DNA from: Prorocentrum cordatum
Lineage: Eukaryota; Sar; Dinophyceae; Prorocentrales; Prorocentraceae
Direction: 5' to 3'
Assembly (NCBI GenBank): GCA_963575745.1
Contig: CAUYUJ010005619.1
Coordinates: forward strand, 1 to 59,971
DNA length: 59,971 bases
The notes beneath the pieces were generated by a model. It was not told where the DNA came from and ran no database searches. It was given only the letters and a program-made list of their open reading frames with translations. Made by a program: the position numbers and the translations under genes. Below are positions 35,630 to 46,811 of this stretch, in pieces (position 1 is the stretch's first letter; every line of letters begins with the position of its first letter).

Positions 35630-37490
35630 CCGAACAAAACGAGCACCTCGGGAACGTAAGCTGCATCCCGCTCCAAATTACATCCGATGGGATCTAGAAA
35701 TATACTGTTTGGGATCCACGTGCAGGTATCACTCCCCGGTTGATTCCCCTTGCATTTACCGGTGTCATGCCCAATCCCTTGGTTCTAGTTTGGATTGCGC
35801 ATTGCTTGCCTTTGGAGTTCTGATCAGTTGTCGGAGTCACTCATTAGTCATTTACATAGTCGAAAAACGATTGAAGGCAGCCGATCATCTATAAACATAT
35901 ACAGAACTATTGGCGATTGAATGGTGTGATCAGTTTGTGCGACGTCCGTGTGGTATCGAGAAGCATAAATGCAATATTGATAATAGACGCCGGCTTTGCA
36001 GAGTGTTGCAGCTCTGCCTTCAGTAGGCGATGGGACTCCCTTTGCATCTTGTCCCGTTGCCTCGGTTGTATTGCTATGAATTCACGATTCGGCGGCACAG
36101 TCATTTCAGTGGTTGCGCTCGTAAGAAAAGGCCCGCTGCTCGCGCAGTACATTGTGCCCAAAGTGTAAGCCAGTTTGCACAGTGCAGAGCATAATTGTAC
36201 ATCTAATCGTAGTCATGTATTATGGGAAGAGCATGACAATGTTTATTCAAACATAGGGCTCGGATGGGTGGTCCTCATCGAATACGCCTTCGGCGACACA
36301 CCGCCGCCCCCTCACGAACTTGGAATCTGGTATGGACTTGGGGAGTGCTCTGCAAGAGGTCTGTGCGTGAAAGTCGTGTTGGAGAGGTAAGCCCGAATTC
36401 GGCTTAAGTTTGTGGTTGTCGATATTCTCCTTAGGCCGGATCTGGTATCAGTGTTGGTGCCTTCGTGATTGATAGGCCATGATGTGGTAATCCTATCGTC
36501 ACGGTCTGGCCGCCGTTATTTTGAATCAACTCTTAAGATCGCTGTTTGAATAATATTAACCGCCGTGTTCGGAATCGCGTTCTTCATTCAACCTTGTTGA
36601 GCAATTAGTGAAACAGGTTTTCGAATAACTTTTGCATAATATTTTTGTTCACATTATTGTCTGAACTTAATCTTCAATAGCCTTTGAATCGTTTTTGTTT
36701 TCTTCCGGCAGAGCTCTTCCCTACCTCCGAATTCTTATCAACTTTGGCTGGCTTTAGTAGGACCAAGGTGGCTTTGAGCAGGCCACGATGGCTGAGATAG
36801 GATTGAATGAAATATGATTCAGCGGAGGCTAAAGGTGCATTGGCACTTGCACCGGACAATCCGACACCTCTAAAAGGTCCTCCCGGCGATCTCTAATATA
36901 CTTGGTTCCTACGTTCCGCGGAGGCGGCAGATGCAAGCGCTCCGCGTATAGCGTTGGGCCGAACACACAATACGAGATCTGCCACACATCCAAGCTGGGA
37001 GGATTCAACGTGACATGGTTTTTCCTGCAACGGCTCGGTTGATAGGGTCCTCTATATCGTTTCTAGGTAGTAAAACGGGTGGGATTGTGGTCTCCCATGT
37101 TCTCCTGTGGTCTCCCGGAGGCTGGTCTCTAGGGCCCCGCGGTCGGAAATTGGTCTCCCAGAGCGTGGTCTCCCAGAGCGTGGTCTCCCAGGGGCTCGCG
37201 TGCAGGGCTCCGCGATCCGAAATCGGTGGCTTGGAGTCTAGCAGCGTGTGGTCCCCCAAAGCGTGGTATCCCAGAGGCTCGTGGATTTGGAGTATGGTCC
37301 TTCCTTGCTCTTGTTGTTTAGTTTCCTTTCGTTACAGTGTCGTTGAAATCAACTCAAGTCTGAATCCAGCGGGGCCGGGGAGGCGATAATATTACCATAC
37401 ACGATTTCCAGATTGTCACATGGACACGCAAGCGGTTCTCAGAGATGTTAATAGCACCAGTCAAGCGCATAATAAAACCAGTATTAGGTT
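35630..37490. other. No gene; small GGTCTCCC repeat
   Basis: A short array of GTGGTCTCCCAGAGC units lies at 37090-37285. The rest shows no structure that I can support. Confidence 0.5.
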
Positions 37491-37493
37491 CTG

Positions 37494-37527
37494 ACACGCC
37501 GTGGGCTTTTGGCCTGGTGGGTATTTC
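37494..37527 (+). repeat. Short hairpin element
   Basis: ACACGCCGTGGGC...GGCCTGGTGGGTATTT; CGCC pairs with GGTG. More decayed than the 12797 member. Confidence 0.6.
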
Positions 37528-37814
37528 TGTTCCCTGTAAAGATCATGTCCTCAGAAATATCGGCAGAGTTTGGATGAGACGAGGTTGAGCAATTGCTTGG
37601 GCATAATAGCAGCATCTGCTTTCAGCAGTCCCAAGTCGCAACATTACGGTATTATCAGAGGATTGTTCAGCACAAGCAAGCTCAATCGCTGGAGTAAATT
37701 GCACGTTCCGTGTTTTTTGATTCACTCATGTCGTACTTCTGCGGCACACACTTTCTTGAAGTTACATTCATTGTCGATTTCTTGTGCTTGCAATGTCCCA
37801 AAGACATTCGGTGC

Positions 37815-38010
37815 GTGCACGGGTTCGTGTGGGAGTGGGCTTGTGCATCTATGTGCGCACGCGCGTTTGTATGGATGCATGTGTGTGCGTGTGCGTATGT
37901 ATGCAAGTGTGTGTGTATAATTTTGTATGCAAATTTGTGTAAGTGTGCAATGGTGTGTGTGTGTGTGAGCGTGCACATGCGTGTGTGCATGTGTGTGTGT
38001 GTGTGCCGTC
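37815..38010. repeat. (TG)n-rich tract; (TA)n at 38179-38199
   Basis: Alternating purine-pyrimidine TGTGTGCGTG runs with potential for Z-DNA, then a short TA run 170 bp later. Confidence 0.85.
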
Positions 38011-38209
38011 AAGCGTGTTTACTCATGTCGCTCTGGAGGCCCCAGTTGCTTACAGTTGCACTTCCTTGCAAACTTGGAGGAGGGGGGGGGACGATGGTGA
38101 GAAGGAAAAGGGATGTAGGATGAGTGGGAGTTGGTAAGGGCCAAATGGAAACCAGGTGCATTCGCTCACTACATCAACATATATATATATATATATATGA
38201 GCATGTCTG

Positions 38210-39340
38210 TCCATCCAACTGAAAAACACTGACTGGTCTTGAGTGCAGCTGGAGATGTAATTCTTCGCACATGAAGCTACCATTTGAATCATCCGTATTT
38301 GTTGGATTGCGCGATCTGTTCAGCGAGCCTCCTCTGGATCCTTCCAGTGGTGGCTGATTCGATCTGTCATCTGATTGCTTATTCGATTTGCCTTATGATC
38401 GATGGGTCTCTTTTCTGACCAGTTGCCAGGGCACGTAATTGCATCAATCACTTCGCCGACTGTTCCTGGGATTGTTCTCTGGATAATTCAGTGGATTACT
38501 TGGCTCATCCACACAGTCTTCTTACTTCGGGCAGATCTGTTCTTTTTATGCGTCTCTTGGGATATGTTCTGGTTTACTGGCCAAGGTCGTATAGTTTTCA
38601 ATAACCGATCGATATTTTGATCATTCATTGGGTCTCTCGTTCGATCGATTAAGTTCTACCATTCAGTGGAACCTTCGGTCGATTTTTGTGCATCCGTCCT
38701 CATATCATTCTCTGGTTTGACGGGCTGCGGACGAACGTGAGCAGCTCTTAAAGTTCGTTCATACGCTGGTTCTGAGGTGTCTGGTCGTCGGCTAGGCAGG
38801 GCTGGTTGATTCGCTCTATACCCCCCCCTCATGCTAAGAGGAATTTGTATTGGAGGCCGAGGGGCTTTGGGACTTTCTATTCTTGGTGCTGTGGGAATGT
38901 CCAAATCAGACCCGTGATTGATTTCTTAAATCAAGGGCGTCTGCATTGTTTTTGATCCATGGTCACCAGTATGCTCGGAGTTCGTATTCATAGTTTTCTT
39001 CTCTCCTGGCTTAGAGGTTCATTTCTGCGATTGGAATTCTCAAGACATCCAGGACACGTGTGTTTAACCATGTCCATGGTTTTTGGGGACGCTTCCTGGT
39101 TTTGCTTCAGTTTTTAGAGTAACTTGCACCTCGCGTTAATGTTAATAAAGTACCCCTCACCCTCAGCCCCCCCCCCAGGAGTTAGGGGTGCGCATATATA
39201 TAAAGGGCTCTCTCTCAGTTTTGCTAAAGTTTCTGGGTGCCGAAGACATACTTTATTACCAGGGGGCTTGCCTTACTATCAGGGTCCTTTCATTTTTATC
39301 AGGGTGAGAGACGCCACTGCTGATCACGTACTTGATTAAC
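38210..39340. other. No recognisable gene
   Basis: Echoes of TGATCGAT and CGATCTGTC words between 38300 and 38660, a C run at 38821-38827 and another at 39168-39176. No coding signal. Confidence 0.5.
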
Positions 39341-39349
39341 AGGGGGTGT

Positions 39350-39860
39350 TTATTGACTCAAGGTATTGGTTATGCTTCCAGGTTGTGCTTCCAGGTGTAA
39401 CGCTTGCTTCCTTCCATCTTTGGCCTTCATGTTTTGCGTTTCCAGATTTTACGGCCTGCTTCCATGTTTGGGTTCCAGGTTTGACGATCAGTTTCAGGTT
39501 TGTCTTCCATGTTTTGCTTCCAAGTTTTGCTTCAGGTTTTGTTACCAAGTGCTTACATTTCCTTCCAGGTTTTGCTTCCGTTTTTTTCTGCCAGGTTTAG
39601 CTTCCAGGTTTCGCTTCCAGGTTCTGCTCCCGGGTTTTGTTTCCAGGTGTTGCTTACATCTCCGTCCAGCTAGGTTTTTCTCATATCTCCTTCCAGAGGT
39701 TGCTTCCAAGTGTTGCTTACATCTGCTTCCAGGTGCTTCCAGGTTTTGCTTCCAAGTTTGGCTTCCAGGCTTTGCTTCCAGGCTTTGCTTCCAGGCTTTG
39801 CTTCCAAGCCTTACCTCCAGGTTTTGCTGAAGCCTGCCTACAGGTTTTATGCTTGCTTCC
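39350..39860 (+). repeat. TTGCTTCCAGGTT tandem array
   Basis: About twenty-five units of 12-17 bp with core TTTTGCTTCCAGG. It grades into GATGCTGGATTGC words at 39890-39990. Confidence 0.9.
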
Positions 39861-40439
39861 CATTCGACATGCTGCATTCTGGATTACGCATGCTTGATGC
39901 TGGCTGCTCGTCGCTAGACTTTTGATGCTGGATTGCGTGATGCTGTAATCTGGTGGCTGGATACTTGATGCTTGTTGTCGTGATGCTGGCCGGATGTGGA
40001 TGAGCGTGCAAACGAGTCGGCGGGCAAGCGTGCTCGGCGCGAGAAGTATAGATTACTGATCATCCAAGTGCATCGTTTTGACATCATTTTTGGAGCCATT
40101 TCCATTCACAAATCAGTGGACAATCAAATAAAACATCGATGCGAACATAAACGTAGTTCGATTAGTTTCGAGATGCACGTATCGAAAAACAAGTTTTCTG
40201 AATGGGCTGAATTAATCGCTTTGATTGCTTTTCAAAGCCTTTGAGCTCCGTTTAACGCGATATCGCGGTTGATCTCTTTTCAACGCCGTTGAGGTAGGCG
40301 CGGGACAGGGCGGGGACCGGAGGGGGGGATTAAGGTCAGGTGCTGGGTGTGGTAGGCGCGTCCTATCGTAGGAGTGTGTGTCCGGGTGTGTCTGGGTGTG
40401 TCCGGGGTGTGTTCGGCCCTGGATTTGAAGCCTCTGTGG

Positions 40440-41875
40440 TCCAGGCGGTGTCCAGGAGCTCCCCAAAGAATTCTTCGCAGAATTCTTCGCAGAATTCCTC
40501 ACAGAATTGGCTGGTGCTTCCAGGGCTGTCTGGGCTGCCTTCGTGGCCTTGCTGGCTTGGGGCTGTCTGTGGTTGGATTTCTGTTCAGATTTCTGCGCAG
40601 AATTTCTGCTCAGACTTCTGCTCAGACTTCTGCTCAGATTGGTTGGCCTGGCCTGGGCTGGCAGGGGAGGGGCAGGTCAGTGAGCCAGGGAGGCTGGGCT
40701 GGCTTTTTGGGGCTAGATATCTAGGGCCGTGCTTGTTTTCTGGGGCTAGACTTCTGCTCAGACTTCTGCTCAGATTTCTGTTCAGACTTCGGTTGAGACT
40801 TCTGCTCAGACTTCTGCTCTCTGATTTCTGCTCAGATTTCCGCTCAGATTTCTGTTCAGATTTCCGTTCAGACTTCCGCTGAGACATCTGCTCAGACTTC
40901 CTCTCAGATTTCTGTTCAGATTTCTTCTCAGATTGGTTGGGCTGGCTGGCTGGCTTGGGCTGGCTGGGGCTGGCTGGGCTGTGCTGGCTTTCTGGGGCTC
41001 AGACTTCTGCATAGATTTCTGCTCAGATTTCTGTCCAGAGTCCAGGGAGTCCACCCCAGGACGCTCCTAGAAACGAAAATCCAGCCCGGGAGGCCCGGGG
41101 AGGCGAAAAATGCACCCAAGAGGCCCTGGGAGGCGAAAAATCAAGCCCTGGAGGCCTCAGGAAGGCTCTGGGGAAACGAAAATGCAACCCGGAAGGTGTC
41201 TCTGGGGCTAGACTGCTCAGACTTCTGCTCAGATTTCTGCTTAGACTTCTGCTCAGATTGGTTGCGTTGGTTGGCTTTCTGGCGCTAGACATCTGGGCTC
41301 GTGCTTGCTTTCTGGGGCTAGATTTCTGTTCAGACTTCTGCTCAGATTTCTGCTGAGATTTCTGCTCAGACTTTTGCTCAGACTTCTGTTCAGAATTCTG
41401 CTCAGACTTCTGCTCAGACTTCTGCTCAGACTTCTGCTCGGATTTCTGCTCGAATTTCTGCTCATATTTTTTGCTCAGACGTCTGCTCAGAATTTCCGCT
41501 CAGACTTCTGCTCAGAATGGTTGCGTTGGCTGGCTTTCTGGGGCTAGATGTCTGGGGCCGTGCTTGCTTTCTGGGGCTAGATTTCTGTTCAGACTTCTGC
41601 TCAGACTTCTGCTCAGAATTTCCGCTCAGACTTCTGCTCAGATTGGTTGCGTTGGCTGGCTTTTTGGGGCTAGATGTCTGGGGCCGTGCTTGCTTTCTGG
41701 GGCTAGATTTCTGTTCAGACTTCTGCTCAGACTTCTGCTCAGATTTCTGTTCAGATTTCTGCTCAGATTCTCTGCTCAGATTCTCTGCTCAGACTCCTGC
41801 TCAGACTTCTGCTCAGACTTCTGCTCAGATTTCTGCTCAGATTTTTGTTCAGATTTCTGCTCAGATTGATTGGGC
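40440..41875 (+). repeat. 12-bp tandem arrays (TTCTGCTCAGAY) nested in a longer repeat
   Basis: Blocks of the 12-bp unit at 40460-40645, 40745-40940, 41215-41260, 41325-41510, 41580-41645 and 41710-41870 are separated by GGTTGCGTTGGCTGGC...TCTGGGGCTAGA spacers that are themselves near-identical at 41280, 41520 and 41645. Another block is at 43325-43445. The 12-bp unit keeps all frames open and yields Ser-Asp-Phe-Cys or Arg-Asn-Leu-Ser repeats on the two strands. Confidence 0.9.
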
Positions 41876-41884
41876 TGGCCTGGG

Positions 41885-42165
41885 CTGGGAGGCTGTCCAC
41901 GGATGGGCAATCCGTTGTAGAATTGGATTCCCAGAGTATCCAGGGAGAGAGCAATCCGTCCACGGATCGGCAATCCGCGGTAGAATTGTGTTCCCAGAGT
42001 GGCCAGAGGATCCCTCCGCGCATCCCCAAGCTCAGATTGGCTTGGCTTGGCTGGCAGAGGCTGGGCTGGCCGGCCTGACCTCGGCTGGATTGGGCTGGGA
42101 GCCGTCCACGGATCAGCAATCCGTGGTAGAATTGCGCTGGCAGGGTGTCCGGGGAGAGGGGAATC
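41885..42165 (+). repeat. ~85-bp diverged repeats (GCAATCCGTGGTAGAATTG)
   Basis: Three units near 41905, 41970 and 42112 share CACGGATCGGCAATCCG and GTAGAATTG, followed by CCAGAGTGTCC-like text. Confidence 0.75.
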
Positions 42166-42177
42166 CATCCAATGTGT

Positions 42178-42348
42178 GGTATAGTCCGTACTGTAGTCCG
42201 TACTGAAGTCCGTACTGTAATCCGTACTGTAGTCCGTACTGTAGTCCGTATTGTAGTCCGTACCGTAGTCCGTATTGTAGTCCGTACCGTAGTCCGTACT
42301 GTAGTCCGTACTGGAATCCGTACTGGAGTCCGCACTGGAGTCCGCACT
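42178..42348 (+). repeat. 12-bp tandem array (GTAGTCCGTACT)
   Basis: About fourteen units with occasional changes. It directly abuts the 288-bp repeat. Confidence 0.95.
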
Positions 42349-43216
42349 GTGGCGCCACTTGGAAGGAAATTATTAGTGAAATGAGGAATTGATTGAGGAA
42401 TTGAGAAAATTATTGAGGAATTGAGGAATTCATCAAGGAATTGCGGAATTGAGATGAAAATCAATAAACACTGAATGTGATTGGACACATTCAACATAAA
42501 ACTATCCAAAACACATAATTTGGGACCATTCCGCACAGCTTGCAAAAACGATGAAACAGGTAACGTAAATTCTTGAAACATGTCTGAAAACTATATACTG
42601 TTATAGAAAGATACGGAAACGAAGATCGAAAACTCTGTGACGCCACTTGGAAGGAAATTATTAGGGAAATGAGGAATTGATTGAGGAATTGAGAAAATTA
42701 TTGAAGAATTGAGGAATTCATCAAGGAATTGCGGAATTGAGATGAAAATCAATAAACACTGAATGTGATTGGACACAGTCAATAAAACACAATCCAAAAC
42801 ACATAATTGGGGACCATTTCAACCTTAAAAACGATGAAACAGGTAACGTAAATTCTTGAAACATGTCTGAAAGCTATATGCTAATATAGAAAGATACGGA
42901 AACGACGATCGAAAACTCTGTGGCGCCACTTGGAAGGGAATTATTAGAGAAATGAGGAATTGATTGAGGAATTGGGAAAATTATTGAAGAATTGAGGAAT
43001 TCATTAAGGAATTGCGGAATTGAGATGAAAATCAATAAACGCTGAATGTGATTGGACACATTCAACAAAAAACTATCCAAAACACATAATTTGGGACCAT
43101 TTCGCACAGCTCTCAAAAACAATGAAACAGGTAACGTAAATTCTTGAAACATGTCTGAAAGCTATATACTAATATAGAAAGATACGGAAACGAAGATCGA
43201 AAACTCTGTGGCGCCA
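42349..43216 (+). repeat. Three tandem copies of a ~285-bp repeat bounded by GGCGCCAC
   Basis: Copies start at 42351, 42639 and 42922 (units of 288, 283 and 288 bp), and the boundary word GGCGCCACCTGG recurs at 43210. Each has a GAGGAATTGA sub-repeat in its first 100 bp. The copies are roughly 95% alike, much more similar than most arrays in the window, so the expansion is recent. Confidence 0.95.
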
Positions 43217-43756
43217 CCTGGAAGCCGCCCAGGGGAGCCAGGGAGCCGCCCGGGCACCAAAATCTTTGCAAATTCTGCTGGGGGGAAAATCTAGGGGCGT
43301 CCTGCGGGTCTGGGCTCTGGGTCTAGATTTCTGCTTAGACTGCTCAGACTTCTGTTCAGACTTCTGCTCAGATTTTTGTTCAGATTTCTGTTCAGACTTC
43401 TGCTCAGACTTCTGCTCAGATTTCTGCTCAGATTTCTTCTCAGGTTGGTTGCGCCGAACTCAGTTAGACTCAGCTTATCCTCCAAGGGGCAGCTTATCCG
43501 CAGCTTATCCGCAGCTTATCCACTCACAGGATACTTATCCGCAGCATTCCCGCATCATTCCGGCAGCATTCCCGCAGCATTCCCGCAGCATTCCCGCAGC
43601 TTATCCACCCTTGAAACCTAGAAACCTAGAAACCTTGAACACAGACCTCACAGAAATTCTATGTTTCTATGTTTCTATGTTTCTGCTCTGGCCATAGAGT
43701 CTCAAATCTTTGCCGTTGCGTCCTTTTGTGGGCGTGGACTTAGCACTTGAACAACA
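43217..43756. other. Upstream flank of the gene cluster
   Basis: A 12-bp TTCTGCTCAGAY block at 43325-43445, then GCTTATCCGCAGC and CATTCCCGCAG repeats at 43485-43605, then a CTATGTTT triplet at 43660-43682. No promoter element was recognised. Confidence 0.6.
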
Positions 43757-46465
43757 ATGGCCGCGACTTTTCTTCGTAGCCCATTCATTTCCGTGAAGAA
43801 GATTACAACTCAAGCCGAAGGTGGATTGGAGGTAAACGAGCGCAGCCTCGATACTACGAGAGACTCGTGTATGACGTCGCGGATGCTGTGGATCGTGTGC
43901 CGCATCGAGACAACCGAGCCCACATCGGAGGTCTTTGATCTCCTGTGGGAGCCGATGCTCGCCAAGGGACACCGACGCCTGAGCGTCAGGCGTGGATCCG
44001 ACCAGGACGCCGTTATGGCTCTCATCCACAAGGCTGATCAGGCGAAGGTGGATCTGGGAACTCTGCCCGAGCAGGTTCGCCCCACTGCTCTCTTCGAGGT
44101 CTTGAAGCCTGGGCGGGGCCTGGCCGGTGCAAGGGCGATCGAAGATTTCGTGCGGGCATGGTTCCAAGAATACAGCCAGATCACTTCCAACTTCGCAACC
44201 GAATCCCCGAAGGAGGTCGACGACATGCCTATCCATGGTAACGACGAGCCCCCCGTTGAGTTCGAAACACTGTTTGACAGCGTGAAGGACTTGGATGAAG
44301 AGGAGTTGATACAGCTCAAGGCGCAAACGAAGCTGGCTGACAAACATGACCGCAGCCCAGGCACACAGGGTCATGCGCTACTTAAGTGCGGCCCCGAAAT
44401 TCAGAAGCTCCGACGTCTCGAGGAAAAACGCGAGTCGAAACGCAAACTTCAAGATGGCATTGTCTTCAGGGTTGGTGAGCCTGGTTGCACCAAATTAGTC
44501 TATCCAGACGATGTGCGGGCCCTCGCTGCCAAGCCTGGTCGCACCTATAACCCCCTGACCAAGCAGAACGAGACAGTGACGCTGTCCGAGTACGTTGAGT
44601 CAAGGCTCCACTTGGAGAAGACGCTTGTGCTGTGGGGGGCTGGCGGGAATCAGAAGACGCCATCTGCCGAAGCGATCGCGAAAGATTTTGCCATCAGGTA
44701 CGACACCAGGTACATCAAGGGTAACGGCCCCGAAGCCTTGAAGAAAGTGCAAGATGAATTCGAAAGGTTCGTCACTGTTATCTTCGAAGAGTTCTCGGCG
44801 GACGACGTCGCACAGCATGGCAAGAAACTTTCTGCGAACTATTTCAAGCACCTCCTGGATGCTCGTAATGGTGGACAGGTGCGCGTCCGCAATGTCATGC
44901 TCCATTTCAAGCCGCTGCAGCCTCGCATTATCTGCGTCAATGACACTCCAAAAGAATGGCTCCGGGCTATCGAGGGTGTGAAGGACACAGACAAGCTACC
45001 GCTGGAGAAGCGTGTCCTGTTCGTACATGTGGACGAGCTGGTCATATCTCCAGAAGCTGTAGCAGCATACGATGCAGATCTGGATGACATTGTCAAAGCG
45101 GGCAAACGACGCAGGTTGGAGCACTACTCTGAGTACTCGGCAATGGACATCGAAGTGTCGAGCACAGTCCTGAATGAGGAGCCCTCGACGTCTGCAGGTA
45201 GCTCTTCCATTTCCGGCAAGTCCGACAGTGACTCCATCGGGGCTTTGGAGTCTCTCTGGAGCAGCGACGAGTCATCAGACGACGAAGGCGGTGTTGCCCC
45301 GACTCGGACGGCAGATGGCACGGACCACATCGAGCGAAGCTGCCTGCACTGCAAGCGCACTCTCCCCCGCTCGCGTAAGGGCGCCGTGTGCAAAAGCTGC
45401 AAACTATGCCCACCTGGCGGCAACAAAGGTTGGCGCAGGGACCAGGGCCGCATCGACTTCCTTGCTGTGCAGAACATTGTGCGTGAGGCTTGTGCTGGGA
45501 ACAAGTGGGTCAAGAAGGAGCAGACGGAGCACGTATCTGACTTCATTGCCCATCTTGTGGCGGCCAGCTACGCGAAGCCATCGAACGCTGGGCGAACCCC
45601 AGAAGGCTACGATTTCCTACTAGTCGGAGGCCATGAGTTCCCACACCCGAACGGTGATACCAGGAAGAGGACGATTATCGCCAAGGAGATCGTCGACACG
45701 CTTGGTCCAGACGTACAGCATCAAATCTTTGGCATCGTCCTCTGGAGGTATCATAATACCGTTGAGGCGTGGACCCATATGCGACCTCTCCTCCTGAAGT
45801 TCTGTGAAAGTGGGGACATGGAAGCGCTGCGGCAAGGCGTGGCCGCGATGTACCACGCAGAGGGACCAACGAAGGCACAGAGCAAGTCCCACCTCTTCAG
45901 CGGTAGAAGGGAAAACAAAGATGCCATCCGCTGCAGTGGCGCTCATGGTTCTTGGAGGAAGGCGGTGGTCAATTCGCTGGAGGCTTGGTGGCGGGCGGCT
46001 CAGCACGCCGCTGAAATCCTGAGTGATCCAGCTACCACACCAGCCATCTGGCATCAGAGATTCCTCAGGGAGATCATGAAGGCGATCCCGTGCTTCGGGC
46101 CATATTGGCGCAAGTATATCTACGGCGACATTGGTCAGCACATCGCCCCTGCGATTGTGGACTTGGAGAATTACACCATGGTCGGCAATGGGCGTGAAGA
46201 TTATTTGCGGGCGATGGGCTTGAAGTTCCGGGATGCGCAACAGGAGGGCCTGGAGATTGTCCGTGAGTTGAGAGACGTCGTAAACAAGGTCCTCGAAAGC
46301 GGGCTGCACAACGGCCTCCAGAAAGGGCGGGGAGAGATGCGCTTGCGACCACTGACTGCCTACGACTTACAAGTTCAGTGTTGTGAGTGTAAGAAGGGCT
46401 TGAAGAAGCAGGCAGCGGCGCGGTGGGTGAGCACAAGAAACTGGGGCCAGCGTCGCTCACGATGA
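43757..46465 (+). CDS. SF3 helicase + zinc ribbon + putative base-pyrophosphorylase-like fusion
   Basis: The 902-residue protein starts at an ATG in good context (AACAATGG). Residues about 290-425 form an SF3-type (Rep-like) helicase: Walker A WGAGGNQKTP with Lys300 (Gln replaces the usual Gly before Lys), Walker B VIFEEF with Glu344-Glu345, motif C RIICVND with Asn395, and a possible arginine finger in EKRVLF near 420. A Ser/Asp-rich linker (about 465-515) follows, then a zinc ribbon with Cys529, Cys532, Cys545 and Cys548. The C-terminal ~320 residues (FGIVLWRYHN near 664, IPCFGPYW at 777, YTMVGNG, and a terminal CCECKK) resemble the alpha-glutamyl/putrescinyl-thymine pyrophosphorylase families, HhH-glycosylase-like enzymes acting on hydroxymethylated pyrimidines; this last call is pattern-based and tentative. 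No HUH nuclease is seen at the N-terminus. It opens the cluster, 346 bp before the dioxygenase gene. Confidence 0.65.
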   Translation: MAATFLRSPFISVKKITTQAEGGLEVNERSLDTTRDSCMTSRMLWIVCRIETTEPTSEVFDLLWEPMLAKGHRRLSVRRGSDQDAVMALIHKADQAKVDLGTLPEQVRPTALFEVLKPGRGLAGARAIEDFVRAWFQEYSQITSNFATESPKEVDDMPIHGNDEPPVEFETLFDSVKDLDEEELIQLKAQTKLADKHDRSPGTQGHALLKCGPEIQKLRRLEEKRESKRKLQDGIVFRVGEPGCTKLVYPDDVRALAAKPGRTYNPLTKQNETVTLSEYVESRLHLEKTLVLWGAGGNQKTPSAEAIAKDFAIRYDTRYIKGNGPEALKKVQDEFERFVTVIFEEFSADDVAQHGKKLSANYFKHLLDARNGGQVRVRNVMLHFKPLQPRIICVNDTPKEWLRAIEGVKDTDKLPLEKRVLFVHVDELVISPEAVAAYDADLDDIVKAGKRRRLEHYSEYSAMDIEVSSTVLNEEPSTSAGSSSISGKSDSDSIGALESLWSSDESSDDEGGVAPTRTADGTDHIERSCLHCKRTLPRSRKGAVCKSCKLCPPGGNKGWRRDQGRIDFLAVQNIVREACAGNKWVKKEQTEHVSDFIAHLVAASYAKPSNAGRTPEGYDFLLVGGHEFPHPNGDTRKRTIIAKEIVDTLGPDVQHQIFGIVLWRYHNTVEAWTHMRPLLLKFCESGDMEALRQGVAAMYHAEGPTKAQSKSHLFSGRRENKDAIRCSGAHGSWRKAVVNSLEAWWRAAQHAAEILSDPATTPAIWHQRFLREIMKAIPCFGPYWRKYIYGDIGQHIAPAIVDLENYTMVGNGREDYLRAMGLKFRDAQQEGLEIVRELRDVVNKVLESGLHNGLQKGRGEMRLRPLTAYDLQVQCCECKKGLKKQAAARWVSTRNWGQRRSR

Positions 46466-46811
46466 TTGAGAGTGAGTAGGCTAGAATAGTCTCATGGCGG
46501 GGGGGCATGACGCCCAATTGTAGTATTGACATTTGACTCTTATTGAATTGTGCATTCTCAGATAGAAAAGCGCGCGTTATCAGGCATCCCCCCACCACCC
46601 ACCACCCATATTCAAAGTATAATAAAGCCGTCTACAACAATGGTCCATACCCAACCACCCAAGCTGAAGCTGGCTGAAGCAGGAGGGTTCTTGTTTCCCA
46701 AGTTCTCCGCTTTTTAATTTATAGCCTTTGTGTTCTCAAGCACGTAGTATTGCTGACCTTTCCCAACCACACCCGCCCTGCTTACTAAGAGGTTCGGTTA
46801 GGTAGTTCGTA
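46466..46811. other. Intergenic spacer
   Basis: Contains a CCCCCCACCACCCACCACCC tract near 46589 and an AATAAAG at 46620-46626 that could be a poly(A) signal, though its use in this organism is unknown. Confidence 0.4.

Noticed and set aside
40340-42206. Several 100-230-residue frames rich in Ser-Asp-Phe-Cys
   Set aside because: Translations of the TTCTGCTCAGAY array.
43691-43705. Possible relic of the dinoflagellate spliced leader (GCCAT-N5-CTCAA) before the first cluster gene
   Set aside because: Only ten matching positions with the central bases different; expected by chance at this scale. A similar weak match on the minus strand near 32775-32787 was rejected for the same reason.
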